Part shown: positions 16,862-25,303 of the stretch, piece by piece | Layout of the letters: each line of letters begins with the position of its first letter | Position numbering within the stretch: the stretch's first letter is position 1 | From: JAGNLM01 sp964439835 | Lineage (GTDB): Bacteria > Pseudomonadota > Gammaproteobacteria > JAABTG01 | DNA: 64,000 nt | NCBI GenBank assembly: GCA_964439835.1 | Contig: CAYTPQ010000001.1 | Coordinates: 62,001-126,000, forward strand | Direction: 5' to 3' | Position numbers and translations under genes: made by a program | The notes under the pieces: model-generated | What the model was told of the DNA's origin: nothing | The model's database searches: none | The model's input: only the letters and a program-made list of their open reading frames with translations

Positions 16862-17726
16862 GACACCGCCGGCCGTCCCAGGCCGGCAATCGCGGCCGCT
16901 GGCCGGCCTCGGCGTCGTCGTCACCCGCCCGGCGGCCCAGGCCGCGCCGATGGCCGCGCGCCTCGAAGCGCTGGGCGCACGGGTGATCCGCGTGCCCCTG
17001 CTCGCGGTGGAGGCTCCGGCGGACCCCGCCGCGGCTCGCTCCGTCCTGAGCAACGCCAGCCGCTTCGACCTGGCCGTATTCGTCAGCACCAACGCGGTGG
17101 AGCGCGGACTCGCCATGCTGCAGGAGGCGGGGGGGCTGCCCCCGGGTCTGCGGCTCGCCGCGATCGGCCGGGCCACCGCCGAGGCCCTGCGGGCCCAGGC
17201 GTGCCCCCCGGACCTGGTGCCCGCCGGCGGCTTCGACAGCGAGGCGTTGCTGGCCCTGGAGGCGATGCAACCGGCCCGCGTCGCCGGCCAGCGGGTCCTG
17301 ATCGTCCGCGGGGAGGGCGGTCGGGAGACCCTGGCCGAGACCCTGCGGGCCCGCGGCGCGCGGGTCGAGTACGCGGAGGTCTACCGGCGGGTGCGGCCAC
17401 CGGTAGACGTCGAGGGGCTCGCCGCGCTGGGCGAGGCGGGCCAGATCGACGCCATCGTCCTCACCAGCGGGGAGGCCCTGGAGCACCTGTTCGAGACCTT
17501 CCCGCGTCCGCCCCACGGCTGGCTGGACGGCGTGGCACTGGTGGTGCCCAGCGCCCGGGTCGGCGAGGCCGCCCGCAGGCACGGCTATCCCCGAGTCCCC
17601 CTGGTCGCGCGCGAGGCCGGCGACGAAGCGCTGGTGTCAGCCCTGGTCGAGTGGCGGACCGCCCAGGTGCCGGGGGCGCCGGACCCACAACGCCCCCTGG
17701 TGGCTGTGCCGGGACAGCCGGGTTGA
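16854..17726 (+). CDS. hemD: Uroporphyrinogen-III synthase
   Basis: The 290-residue product fits HemD, a poorly conserved enzyme that closes and inverts ring D. It shows the typical VVVTRPAAQAAPMAARLEALGA start, FDLAVFVSTNAVE (about residue 75), RVLIVRGEGGRETLAETLRARGARV (about 144) and DAIVLTSGEALEHL (about 205). The position, overlapping hemC, supports the call. The C-terminal 25 residues are Pro-rich and look non-conserved. Confidence 0.93.
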   Translation: MPETPPAVPGRQSRPLAGLGVVVTRPAAQAAPMAARLEALGARVIRVPLLAVEAPADPAAARSVLSNASRFDLAVFVSTNAVERGLAMLQEAGGLPPGLRLAAIGRATAEALRAQACPPDLVPAGGFDSEALLALEAMQPARVAGQRVLIVRGEGGRETLAETLRARGARVEYAEVYRRVRPPVDVEGLAALGEAGQIDAIVLTSGEALEHLFETFPRPPHGWLDGVALVVPSARVGEAARRHGYPRVPLVAREAGDEALVSALVEWRTAQVPGAPDPQRPLVAVPGQPG

Positions 17727-17801
17727 ACTCGGCGGCAAAGCCGGCGCTATGCTGAGAGGGGTCTGCGGCAGTACTTCGCGGAAACGGGAGAACCGAACCC
17801 C

Positions 17802-18203
17802 ATGAGCGTCGGGCTCGTCATGGTGACGCACGGCCACATCGGTGCCGCGATGCTGGAGGTGGCCGTACGCATGCTGGGGCACTGCCCGCTGCGGGTCGAG
17901 ATCCTCCAGGTCGGCGGAGACGCCGACCCGGACGAGCTGCGCGAGCAGGCTCGCCAGCGGATCGCGGCGGTTGACCAGGGCGAGGGCGTGCTGGTGCTGA
18001 CCGACATGTACGGCGGCACCCCGAGCAACGTCGCCCGCAGCCTTTCCGACGGCAACCGCGTCTGCATGATCGCTGGCCTCAACCTGCCCATGCTGATCCG
18101 GATCCTGAACTACGCCCAGCTCGACGCGGCCGAGCTCGCGACCAAGGCGATCAGCGGCGGGCGCGACGGCATCTTCGGCAGCAAGGCGGAAGACCGTGGC
18201 TGA
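17802..18203 (+). CDS. PTS EIIA component, mannose/fructose type
   Basis: The 133-residue protein is an EIIA-Man family phosphocarrier. The phosphorylatable histidine is His10 in VTHGHIG, and the family segment VLVLTDMYGGTPSN lies near residue 65. It would receive phosphate from HPr. No EIIB or EIIC gene is nearby, so a regulatory rather than sugar-transport role is likely, as in other proteobacteria with this gene set. It overlaps the HPr gene by eight bases. Confidence 0.93.
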   Translation: MSVGLVMVTHGHIGAAMLEVAVRMLGHCPLRVEILQVGGDADPDELREQARQRIAAVDQGEGVLVLTDMYGGTPSNVARSLSDGNRVCMIAGLNLPMLIRILNYAQLDAAELATKAISGGRDGIFGSKAEDRG

Positions 18204-18474
18204 GGACGTCGTCCGTACCGTGACGGTCGTCAATCGGCTCGGGATCCACGCCCGGGCAGCGGCGAAGTTCGTGACCCTGGCCTCGCGCTTCGACGCCGAG
18301 ATCCAGGTCCGAAACAGCCGGAGGACGGTCAACGGCAAGAGCATCATGGGGGTGATGATGCTGGCCGCCGGCAAGGGCACCCGCATCGACCTCCTGGCCC
18401 AGGGCCCCGAGGCCGACGCGGCCGTGGAGGAGCTCGTCCGACTGGTGAGCGACCGCTTCGGGGAGGAGGAGTGA
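18196..18474 (+). CDS. ptsH: HPr phosphocarrier protein
   Basis: The 92-residue protein has the active histidine His18 in RLGIHARAAAKFV and the regulatory serine in NGKSIMGVMMLAAGKG (Ser49). The serine region resembles HPr proteins that are targets of HPr kinase, but no hprK is in view. It starts with GTG and overlaps ptsI by four bases. Confidence 0.95.
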   Translation: MAEDVVRTVTVVNRLGIHARAAAKFVTLASRFDAEIQVRNSRRTVNGKSIMGVMMLAAGKGTRIDLLAQGPEADAAVEELVRLVSDRFGEEE

Positions 18475-20228
18475 CCTTCGCGCTCCAGGGGATCTGCGCC
18501 GCGAAAGGGATCGCCATCGGCCGCATCTCCATGGTCGACCGCGGGCAGGTCGAGGTCAGCGAGTACGCCCTGGAGCCCCCCGAGGTCGACAGCGAGGTCG
18601 AGCGCTTCCGCCAGGCGGTGGAGACGGCGCGGCGTCAGCTCTCGGCCGTCCGCCAACAGATCCCCGCCGGGACCCCTGCCGAGATCGCCGCGTTCCTGGA
18701 CGCGCACCTGCTGATGCTGGAGGACTCGGCCCTGACCCGGGCGCCGGTCGACCTGATCCGCGAGCGGTGCTGGAACGCCGAGTGGGCCCTCAAGGTCCAG
18801 CGCGACACCCTGGTCAGTGTCTTCGAGGAGATGGAGGACCCGTACCTGCGCACGCGCAAGGACGACGTGGACCACGTGGTGGCCCGCATCCAGCGCATCC
18901 TCCTGCGCCAGGACCGACCCCGGCACGACGCGGGCGACGGCGGCGGGCTCTCCGGCGCCATCGTCTTCGCCCACGACCTGACGCCGGCCGACGCCGTCCT
19001 GCTCCAGCAGCAGGGGATCCGCGGCTTCATCACCGAGTACGGCGGGCCCACCTCGCACACCGCGATCCTCGCCCGCAGCCTCCGCCTGCCCGCCCTGGTC
19101 GGCGTTCACCAGGCGCGGCCGTACCTGCGCGACGATGATCTGGCGATCATCGACGGGCGGGCGGGGGTCTTGCTGGTCGACCCCGACGACCGGCTGGTGC
19201 GCTTCTACCAGCGCCGGCAGCGCGACATCCAGCGCCACCGGGCAGCGCGCCAGAAGCTGGCCGGCGCCCCGGCCCGGACTGCCGACGGCCAGGACATCGC
19301 CCTGCAGGCCAACATCGAGCTGCCGGAGGACGTGCAGGCCGCGCGCCGGGCGAGCGCCTCCGGGGTCGGGCTCTACCGCACCGAGTACCTGTTCATGAAC
19401 CGGGACGCGCCGCCCGGCGAGGAGGAGCAGTACGAGGCCTACGCCTCCGTGGTGCGGGCGATGCGGGGGGCGCCGGTGACCATCCGCACCCTAGACGTGG
19501 GCGCCGACAAGGGCCTCGCGTACGCCCGCGAAGGCGGGCCGGTGGCCAATCCGGCCCTCGGCCTGCGGGCGATCCGGCTGTGCCTGCGCGAGCCGATGGT
19601 GTTCCGCCCGCAGCTGCGGGCGATCCTGCGGGCCTCGGCCCACGGGCCAGTCCGGCTCCTGGTGCCGATGATGTCCGGCCTTCAGGAGCTCCAGCAGGTA
19701 CTCGCCCTGATTGCGGAGGCCCGCCGTTCGCTCGCCCGCGAATCGGCGGCCTTCGACCCGGCCATGCCCGTCGGCGCGATGATCGAGGTCCCCTCCGCGG
19801 CGGTTTGCGCCGACCTGTTCGCGCGCCGGCTCGGCTTCCTGTCGATCGGCACCAACGACCTGATCCAGTACACGCTCGCCATCGACCGGGTGGACGACGA
19901 GGTCAACTACCTGTACGACCCCCTGCACCCGGCGGTCCTAAGGCTCATCCAGCTGACCATCCGGGCCGGCCAGCGCATGCGGGTGCCGGTGGCGATGTGC
20001 GGCGAGATGGCGGGCAACCCCCGCTACACCCGGCTGCTCCTGGGTATGGGCCTGCGCGAGTTCAGCGTGCCGCCGAATGCGCTGCTCGAAGTGAAGCAGG
20101 TGGTCGCGACCAGCGACGCCGGGGGCCTGGCGCCAATGGTCCAGCGCCTGATGAGGACCGCCGACCCGCGGGCCCGCGCGAGCCTGTTCGAGGCCATCAA
20201 CAACGCCAGCACCAGCGTCGGCTGCTGA
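18471..20228 (+). CDS. ptsI: PTS enzyme I
   Basis: Enzyme I autophosphorylates from PEP and donates to HPr. The 585-residue chain carries the active-site histidine His196 in GGPTSHTAIL, the PEP-binding segments YRTEYLFMNR (about residue 302) and GTNDLIQYTLAIDR (about 463), and MCGEMAGNP (about 510). It starts with GTG inside the end of the HPr gene. With EIIA and HPr it forms a three-gene permease-less phosphorelay. Confidence 0.96.
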   Translation: MTFALQGICAAKGIAIGRISMVDRGQVEVSEYALEPPEVDSEVERFRQAVETARRQLSAVRQQIPAGTPAEIAAFLDAHLLMLEDSALTRAPVDLIRERCWNAEWALKVQRDTLVSVFEEMEDPYLRTRKDDVDHVVARIQRILLRQDRPRHDAGDGGGLSGAIVFAHDLTPADAVLLQQQGIRGFITEYGGPTSHTAILARSLRLPALVGVHQARPYLRDDDLAIIDGRAGVLLVDPDDRLVRFYQRRQRDIQRHRAARQKLAGAPARTADGQDIALQANIELPEDVQAARRASASGVGLYRTEYLFMNRDAPPGEEEQYEAYASVVRAMRGAPVTIRTLDVGADKGLAYAREGGPVANPALGLRAIRLCLREPMVFRPQLRAILRASAHGPVRLLVPMMSGLQELQQVLALIAEARRSLARESAAFDPAMPVGAMIEVPSAAVCADLFARRLGFLSIGTNDLIQYTLAIDRVDDEVNYLYDPLHPAVLRLIQLTIRAGQRMRVPVAMCGEMAGNPRYTRLLLGMGLREFSVPPNALLEVKQVVATSDAGGLAPMVQRLMRTADPRARASLFEAINNASTSVGC

Positions 20229-20247
20229 GAGGACAGGATTGGGATTC

Positions 20248-20321
20248 ACCGCAGAGACGCGGAGGCGCAGAGAATGGGTTGGCTGCTGAAGGCCCCCTCT
20301 GCGCCTTTGCGCCTCTGCGGT
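20248..20321. repeat. Period-8/9 inverted repeat, copy 2
   Basis: Arms of 25 nt at 20248-20272 and 20297-20321 are inverted copies with three mismatches and contain repeated CGCAGAG/CGCGGAG units. It lies between the convergent ptsI and TSUP permease genes and could be a two-way terminator-like hairpin. It belongs with the copies at 14772, 40201 and 42482, although its unit is GC-richer. Confidence 0.85.
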
Positions 20322-20362
20322 AAGCATGTGGAGCCCTGGGCAGGACCGTAGCGGTCGGGCTG

Positions 20363-21136
20363 CTAGGCGCGGACCCAGGCATCCCAGGCGAGCTTGGCGG
20401 CGATCGCCAGGACCACGGCCACGAACACCGGACGGATGAAGGCGGCGCCGAAGCGGATGGCCGAGTGCGCCCCCAACCAGGAGCCCGCCATCAGGACCGC
20501 GCCGGTCGCCAGCCCGAGCGGCCAGCTGACCAGGCCGAGGGCGGCGAAGGTGGTGAGCGAGACGACGTTGCTGACGAAGTTCATGGTGCGGGCGACCCCG
20601 CTCGCGCGCACCAGGTCGAGCCGGAACACCGCCATCGCCGCAGTGGTCCAGAAGGCGCCCACCCCCGGGCCGAAGAAGCCGTCGTAGAACCCCAGCGCCC
20701 CCCCGACGCCGGCCCCCGCGACCGGGCGGGGCGGCGGGTCTCCGGGGGGCAGCCCGGCGGGGCGCGGGCGGAGCAGGACGTAGAGGGCGCTGGCCGCAAT
20801 CAGGACCGGCACCGTCCGGCGCAGCAGGTCGGGGGGCAGGTGGGCCACCGCCAGCGTGCCCGCCAATGCGCCGGCGAAGGTGGCCGCCGCCACCCACGCC
20901 CAGGCGCGGGGGCGCACGATGCCCCGGCGCACGTAGGCCCAGGAGGAGCTGAGCGTCCCCAGGGTGCCCGCGAGCTTGTTGGTGCCGAGGGCCAGGTGGG
21001 GCGGCAGGCCGACGCCGAGGATCGCCGGCAGGACGATCAGGCCGCCGCCGCCCGCCACCGCGTCGACCCAGCCGCCGACGAAGGCGGCCAGGAGCAGCAG
21101 CAGGAGGGCCGTCGGCTCGAGACCGCAGAGGTCCAC
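20363..21136 (-). CDS. TSUP (TauE/SafE) family permease
   Basis: The 257-residue, about eight-helix protein belongs to the TSUP family (YfcA-like). Markers are GGWVDAVAGGGGLIVLPAIL near residue 21, LGTNKLAGTLGT near 50 and GFYDGFFGPGVGAFW near 148. TSUP proteins move small sulphur- or carbon-containing anions; the substrate is unknown here. The start is GTG at 21136. It is co-directional with the DUF2782 gene, 35 bp downstream of it. Confidence 0.9.
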   Translation of the reverse strand: MDLCGLEPTALLLLLLAAFVGGWVDAVAGGGGLIVLPAILGVGLPPHLALGTNKLAGTLGTLSSSWAYVRRGIVRPRAWAWVAAATFAGALAGTLAVAHLPPDLLRRTVPVLIAASALYVLLRPRPAGLPPGDPPPRPVAGAGVGGALGFYDGFFGPGVGAFWTTAAMAVFRLDLVRASGVARTMNFVSNVVSLTTFAALGLVSWPLGLATGAVLMAGSWLGAHSAIRFGAAFIRPVFVAVVLAIAAKLAWDAWVRA

Positions 21137-21171
21137 AAGGGGGAGCGGGACGACCCCCTAGGCACCGTTCC

Positions 21172-21525
21172 TCACCAGCTGAACAGGACCCAGGACGGGA
21201 TCAGGACGCCCGGGGCCGCCTCCACCCACCGGGTGTCGAGCCGGCCGTCGCCGTCGGAGTCGACCAGGTAGTAGGGCGGGGCGCCGCGCGGCACGACGCG
21301 CACCATGTAGAGCCGGCCGCCCTGGCGGTACTCCTCGATGACCTCTTGCTCGCGCCGGATGATGCGGACCTCCGGCTCCAGCGGCTCGCCGCTCTGGACC
21401 CGATCGGGCAGCGGCGGACCCTCGACGGCGCCGGGCGGGGCGGGCGGGAGATCCTGGGCGCCGGCGAGGGCGGGCGCCAGCAGGGCGAGGGCGACGAGGG
21501 CAAGGCGGCGGGCGGGCGCGTGCAT
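21172..21525 (-). CDS. DUF2782 periplasmic protein
   Basis: The 117-residue product has a clear signal peptide (RRLALVALALLAPALAGAQ) and the DUF2782 body with EVRIIRREQEVIEEYRQGGRLYMVRV and YYLVDSDGDGRLDTRW. The D-x-D-x-D-G-x-L-D stretch resembles a calcium-binding loop. DUF2782 proteins have no known function but are often divergent from polA in gammaproteobacteria, as here. The ATG at 21525 is preceded by a GGGAGGTGACC-like region on the opposite strand only, so the start rests on the signal peptide. Confidence 0.9.
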   Translation of the reverse strand: MHAPARRLALVALALLAPALAGAQDLPPAPPGAVEGPPLPDRVQSGEPLEPEVRIIRREQEVIEEYRQGGRLYMVRVVPRGAPPYYLVDSDGDGRLDTRWVEAAPGVLIPSWVLFSW

Positions 21526-21590
21526 GGGAGGTGACCCTTCGGGGCTGCGTGGTGGTATGTTCGCACACCGTCCCCGCCCCCGCACTCGCC

Positions 21591-24302
21591 ATGGCCCCTG
21601 CCCCGCTCCTGGTCCTGGTCGACGGCTCCTCCTACCTGTACCGGGCGTTCCACGCCCTGCCCTCCCTCACGACCTCGGCCGGCCAGCCCACGGGCGCCGT
21701 CTACGGGGTGGTCGGCATGCTGCGGCGCCTGATGGCCGAGTACCACCCGACCCACGCGGCGGTGGTGTTCGACGCCCCCGGGCGGACCTTCCGCGACGAC
21801 CTGTTCGCGGCCTACAAGGCCAACCGCGAGGCGATGCCGGACGAGCTCGCCGCCCAGATCACGCCGATCCACGAGGTCGTCCGGGCGCTGGGCTTCCCGC
21901 TGCTGCTCGAGCCCGGGGTGGAGGCCGACGATGTGATCGGGACCCTGGCCCGGCGCGCCGAGGCCGCGGGCTACCGGGTGGTGATCTCGACCGGCGACAA
22001 GGACCTGGCGCAGCTGGTGAGCGAGCGGGTGTCGCTGGTCAACACCATGGACAACACCCGCCTCGACCCCGCGGGCGTCGTCGCCAAGTTCGGGGTGCCG
22101 CCGGAGCGGATCGTGGACTACCTGGCCCTGGTCGGCGACGCGGTCGACAACGTCCCGGGCGTGCCCAAGGTCGGCCCGAAGACCGCCGCCAAGTGGCTCG
22201 GCGAGTACGGCTCGCTGGAGGGGGTGATCGCCCGTGCCGGCGAAGTCTCCGGCAAGGTGGGGGAGAACCTGCGGGCGAGCCTCGCGCAGCTGCCCCTGTC
22301 CCGGGACCTGGTGACGGTGCGCTGCGACCTGCCGCTCGGGGTAGCGCCCGACGACCTGCGCGTGGCGGCCCCCGATCCCGCCCGTCTGCGGGAGCTCTAC
22401 TCCGCGCTGGAGTTCAAGACCTGGCTCGCCGAGGTGCTGACCCCGGGCACGGACGTCCCCGCGCCCGCGGGCGACCCGCCGAAGGCCGCGGCGGACTACG
22501 AGACCGTCCTCGACCGGGAGCACTTCGAGGCCTGGCTCGATCGGCTGCGGGCCGCGGAGCTGTTCGCCTTCGACACCGAGACCACCAGCCTCGACTACGT
22601 GCAAGCCGAGGTCGTCGGGGTCTCGTTCGCCATCGAGCCCGGCCGGGCCGCTTACGTCCCGCTGGCCCACGACTACCCCGGGGCCCCCGTCCAAATCGAC
22701 CGGGAGTGGGCCCTCGGGCAGATCCGTCCCCTGCTGGAGGACCCGGGGCGGCCCAAGGTCGGGCACAACCTGAAGTACGACATGAGCGTGCTCGCCCGCC
22801 ACGGCGTCGAGCTGCGGGGGATCCGCTACGACACCATGCTCGAGTCCTACGTGCTCGACAGCACCGCGAGCCGCCCCGACATGGACTCGATGGCGCTCAA
22901 GTTCCTCGGCCACCGCACCATCCGCTACGAGGACGTGGCCGGCAAGGGCAGCGCCCAGCTCCGCTTCGACCGGGTCCCGATCGAGCAGGCGGGCCCCTAC
23001 GCGGCCGAGGACGCCGAGGTGACCCTGCGCCTGCACCGCACCCTCTGGCCTCGCCTGGAGGCCGAGCCGAAGCTCGCGCGCCTGTTCGCTGAGGTGGAGA
23101 TGCCGCTGGTGCCCGTCCTGTCGCGGATGGAGCGCAACGGCGTGTGCATCGACGTGGCGGCGCTCGAGCGCCAGAGCGCAGAGCTGGCGGCCCGCGTCGC
23201 CGAGCTGGAGCAGGAGGCCTGGCGGCTCGCCGGGCAGCCCTTCAACCTGGCCTCGCCGAGCCAGATCCAGGTCGTGCTGTTCGAGAAGCTGCAGCTGCCG
23301 GTGCTCGAGCGCACGCCGACGGGGCAGCCGTCCACCGCGGAGTCGGTGCTCCAGGAGCTGGCGGCCCTCTACCCGCTGCCGGCCGTGATCCTGGAGCACC
23401 GGGGCCTGACCAAGCTCAAGTCCACCTACACCGACGCCCTGCCCCAGCGGGTCAGCCCCGTCACCGGCCGGGTCCACACCAGCTACCACCAGGCGGTGGC
23501 GGTCACCGGGCGGCTGTCCTCCTCCGAGCCGAACCTGCAGAACATCCCGGTGCGCACGCCGGAAGGGCGACGCATCCGGCAGGCCTTCGTCGCGCCCCCC
23601 GGCCAGCGCCTGGTCTCGGCCGACTACACCCAGATCGAGCTCCGGATCATGGCCCACCTCTCCGGGGACGCGCGGCTGCTGGCCGCCTTCGAGGCCGGCG
23701 AGGACGTCCACCGGGCGACCGCCGCCGAGGTCTTCGGGGTGCCGCTCGAAGGGGTCTCGGCGGACCAGCGGCGCGCCGCCAAGGCGATCAACTTCGGGCT
23801 GATCTACGGCATGTCGCCCTTCGGCCTGGCCCGGCAGATCGGCGTCGATCGGGCGGCGGCCCAGGACTACGTGGACCGCTACTTCGCCCGCTACCCCGGC
23901 GTGCGCCGGTTCATGGACGCGATCCGCGAGCAGGCCCGGGAGCAGGGCTACGTGGAGACGGTCTTCGGCCGCCGCCTGTACCTGCCGGAGATCCGGTCGC
24001 GCAACCGCCAGCGCCGTCAGTACGCCGAGCGCACGGCGATCAACGCGCCGATGCAGGGGACCGCGGCGGACATCATCAAGCGGGCGATGGTCGCGGTCGA
24101 CCGCTGGCTCCTGGACAGCCGGTTCCCCGCCCGCATGATCATGCAGGTACACGACGAGCTGGTGCTGGAGGTGGCCGAGGGCTCAGTGGACGAGGCGGTG
24201 GAGGCGATCCGCTCGCACATGGCCGACGCCGACGCCGGCGAGCTGCGCGTGCCCCTGGTGGTGGACGTGGGCGTCGGCGCCAACTGGGACGAGGCGCATT
24301 GA
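21591..24302 (+). CDS. polA: DNA polymerase I
   Basis: The 903-residue enzyme has all three activities by motif. The 5'-3' nuclease spans about residues 1-290 (LVDGSSYLYRAFHAL, EADDVIGTLA, GDAVDNVPGVPKVGPKTA). The 3'-5' exonuclease keeps its acidic residues (FAFDTETT, GHNLKYDM, AAEDAEVTL, about 320-490). The polymerase domain has VSADYTQIELRIMAHLSGD, the O-helix RRAAKAINFGLIYGMS and MQVHDELVLEV. The ATG at 21591 gives the conserved N-terminus. It serves in repair and Okazaki-fragment processing. Confidence 0.98.
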   Translation: MAPAPLLVLVDGSSYLYRAFHALPSLTTSAGQPTGAVYGVVGMLRRLMAEYHPTHAAVVFDAPGRTFRDDLFAAYKANREAMPDELAAQITPIHEVVRALGFPLLLEPGVEADDVIGTLARRAEAAGYRVVISTGDKDLAQLVSERVSLVNTMDNTRLDPAGVVAKFGVPPERIVDYLALVGDAVDNVPGVPKVGPKTAAKWLGEYGSLEGVIARAGEVSGKVGENLRASLAQLPLSRDLVTVRCDLPLGVAPDDLRVAAPDPARLRELYSALEFKTWLAEVLTPGTDVPAPAGDPPKAAADYETVLDREHFEAWLDRLRAAELFAFDTETTSLDYVQAEVVGVSFAIEPGRAAYVPLAHDYPGAPVQIDREWALGQIRPLLEDPGRPKVGHNLKYDMSVLARHGVELRGIRYDTMLESYVLDSTASRPDMDSMALKFLGHRTIRYEDVAGKGSAQLRFDRVPIEQAGPYAAEDAEVTLRLHRTLWPRLEAEPKLARLFAEVEMPLVPVLSRMERNGVCIDVAALERQSAELAARVAELEQEAWRLAGQPFNLASPSQIQVVLFEKLQLPVLERTPTGQPSTAESVLQELAALYPLPAVILEHRGLTKLKSTYTDALPQRVSPVTGRVHTSYHQAVAVTGRLSSSEPNLQNIPVRTPEGRRIRQAFVAPPGQRLVSADYTQIELRIMAHLSGDARLLAAFEAGEDVHRATAAEVFGVPLEGVSADQRRAAKAINFGLIYGMSPFGLARQIGVDRAAAQDYVDRYFARYPGVRRFMDAIREQAREQGYVETVFGRRLYLPEIRSRNRQRRQYAERTAINAPMQGTAADIIKRAMVAVDRWLLDSRFPARMIMQVHDELVLEVAEGSVDEAVEAIRSHMADADAGELRVPLVVDVGVGANWDEAH

Positions 24303-24392
24303 ATAACCTGTATTGAAGGAACGCCTTCCGCTGACTACTGTTTCGCAGACAAGCACCTCTCCGAGGCCAACGCACGGAAAGAAGGCCGCGCC

Positions 24393-25145
24393 ATGTTGCT
24401 CATACCCGCGATCGACCTGAAGGACGGCAAGTGCGTGCGGCTGCGCCAGGGCCGCATGGACGACGAGACCGTGTTCTCCGACGACCCGGTGGCCATGGCC
24501 GCGCGCTGGGTGGACGCCGGGGCGCGCCGGCTGCACATCGTCGACCTGAACGGCGCCTTCGCCGGGCAGCCGAAGAACGCCCCGGTCGTGCACGCGATCG
24601 CCGAGGCCTTCCCCGACCTGCCGATCCAGGTCGGCGGCGGGATCCGGGACGAGGAGACCATCGAGGCCTACCTCGCCGCCGGGGTGCGCTACGTCATCAT
24701 CGGCACCAAGGCGGTGACGGCGCCGCACTTCGTCTCCGACGTCTGCACCGAGTTTCCCGGCCATGTCATCGTCGGCCTGGACGCGAAGGACGGGCGGGTC
24801 GCGGTGGACGGCTGGTCGAAGCTCTCGACCCACGACGTCATCGACCTGGCCCGCCACTTCGAGCAGGACGGGGTGGAGGCCATCGTCTACACCGACATCA
24901 GCCGGGACGGGATGCTCTCGGGCGTCAATGTGGACGCCACGGTGCGGCTCGCCCGCTCCATCCACATCCCGGTCATCGCCTCCGGCGGGATCCGGACTCT
25001 GGACGACGTGCGGGCCCTCTGCCAGGTCGCGGACGAGGGCGTCACCGGCGCGATCACCGGCCGGGCAATCTACGAGGGCACGCTCGACTTCGCGGAGGGG
25101 CAGGCGCTGGCCGACTCGCTGGCCGGACAGACCGCCCGCAAGTGA
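24393..25145 (+). CDS. hisA: HisA, ProFAR isomerase of histidine synthesis
   Basis: The 250-residue TIM barrel has IPAIDLKDGKCVRLRQG with the catalytic Asp8, QVGGGIRDEETIE near residue 74, and YTDISRDGMLSGVN near 167 with the second catalytic aspartate (TDISRDG), plus IASGGIRTLDDVRAL. It isomerises the ProFAR intermediate. It is complete but stands alone after polA, without hisB, hisH or hisF beside it, which is unusual since these genes are usually adjacent in proteobacteria. Confidence 0.95.
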   Translation: MLLIPAIDLKDGKCVRLRQGRMDDETVFSDDPVAMAARWVDAGARRLHIVDLNGAFAGQPKNAPVVHAIAEAFPDLPIQVGGGIRDEETIEAYLAAGVRYVIIGTKAVTAPHFVSDVCTEFPGHVIVGLDAKDGRVAVDGWSKLSTHDVIDLARHFEQDGVEAIVYTDISRDGMLSGVNVDATVRLARSIHIPVIASGGIRTLDDVRALCQVADEGVTGAITGRAIYEGTLDFAEGQALADSLAGQTARK

Positions 25146-25303
25146 GCAGCGCATCGCACTTGCGGTCAGCGGATCGTCTGACCGTCGCCCGCGGCCATCC
25201 GCGGCGCTCAATGCCGGCGCGGGGAAGGTCGCTATCTCTACCGCCGCCGTCCTCGGCCTCCCCGGGGCCGGCCGGCTTCCCAGGGCTCCAGGTGAGGCGC
25301 TAA

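Noticed and set aside
21201..24152. 983-codon minus-strand frame opposite polA
   Set aside because: It is antisense to polA with low-complexity composition and runs into the DUF2782 gene in the wrong frame.
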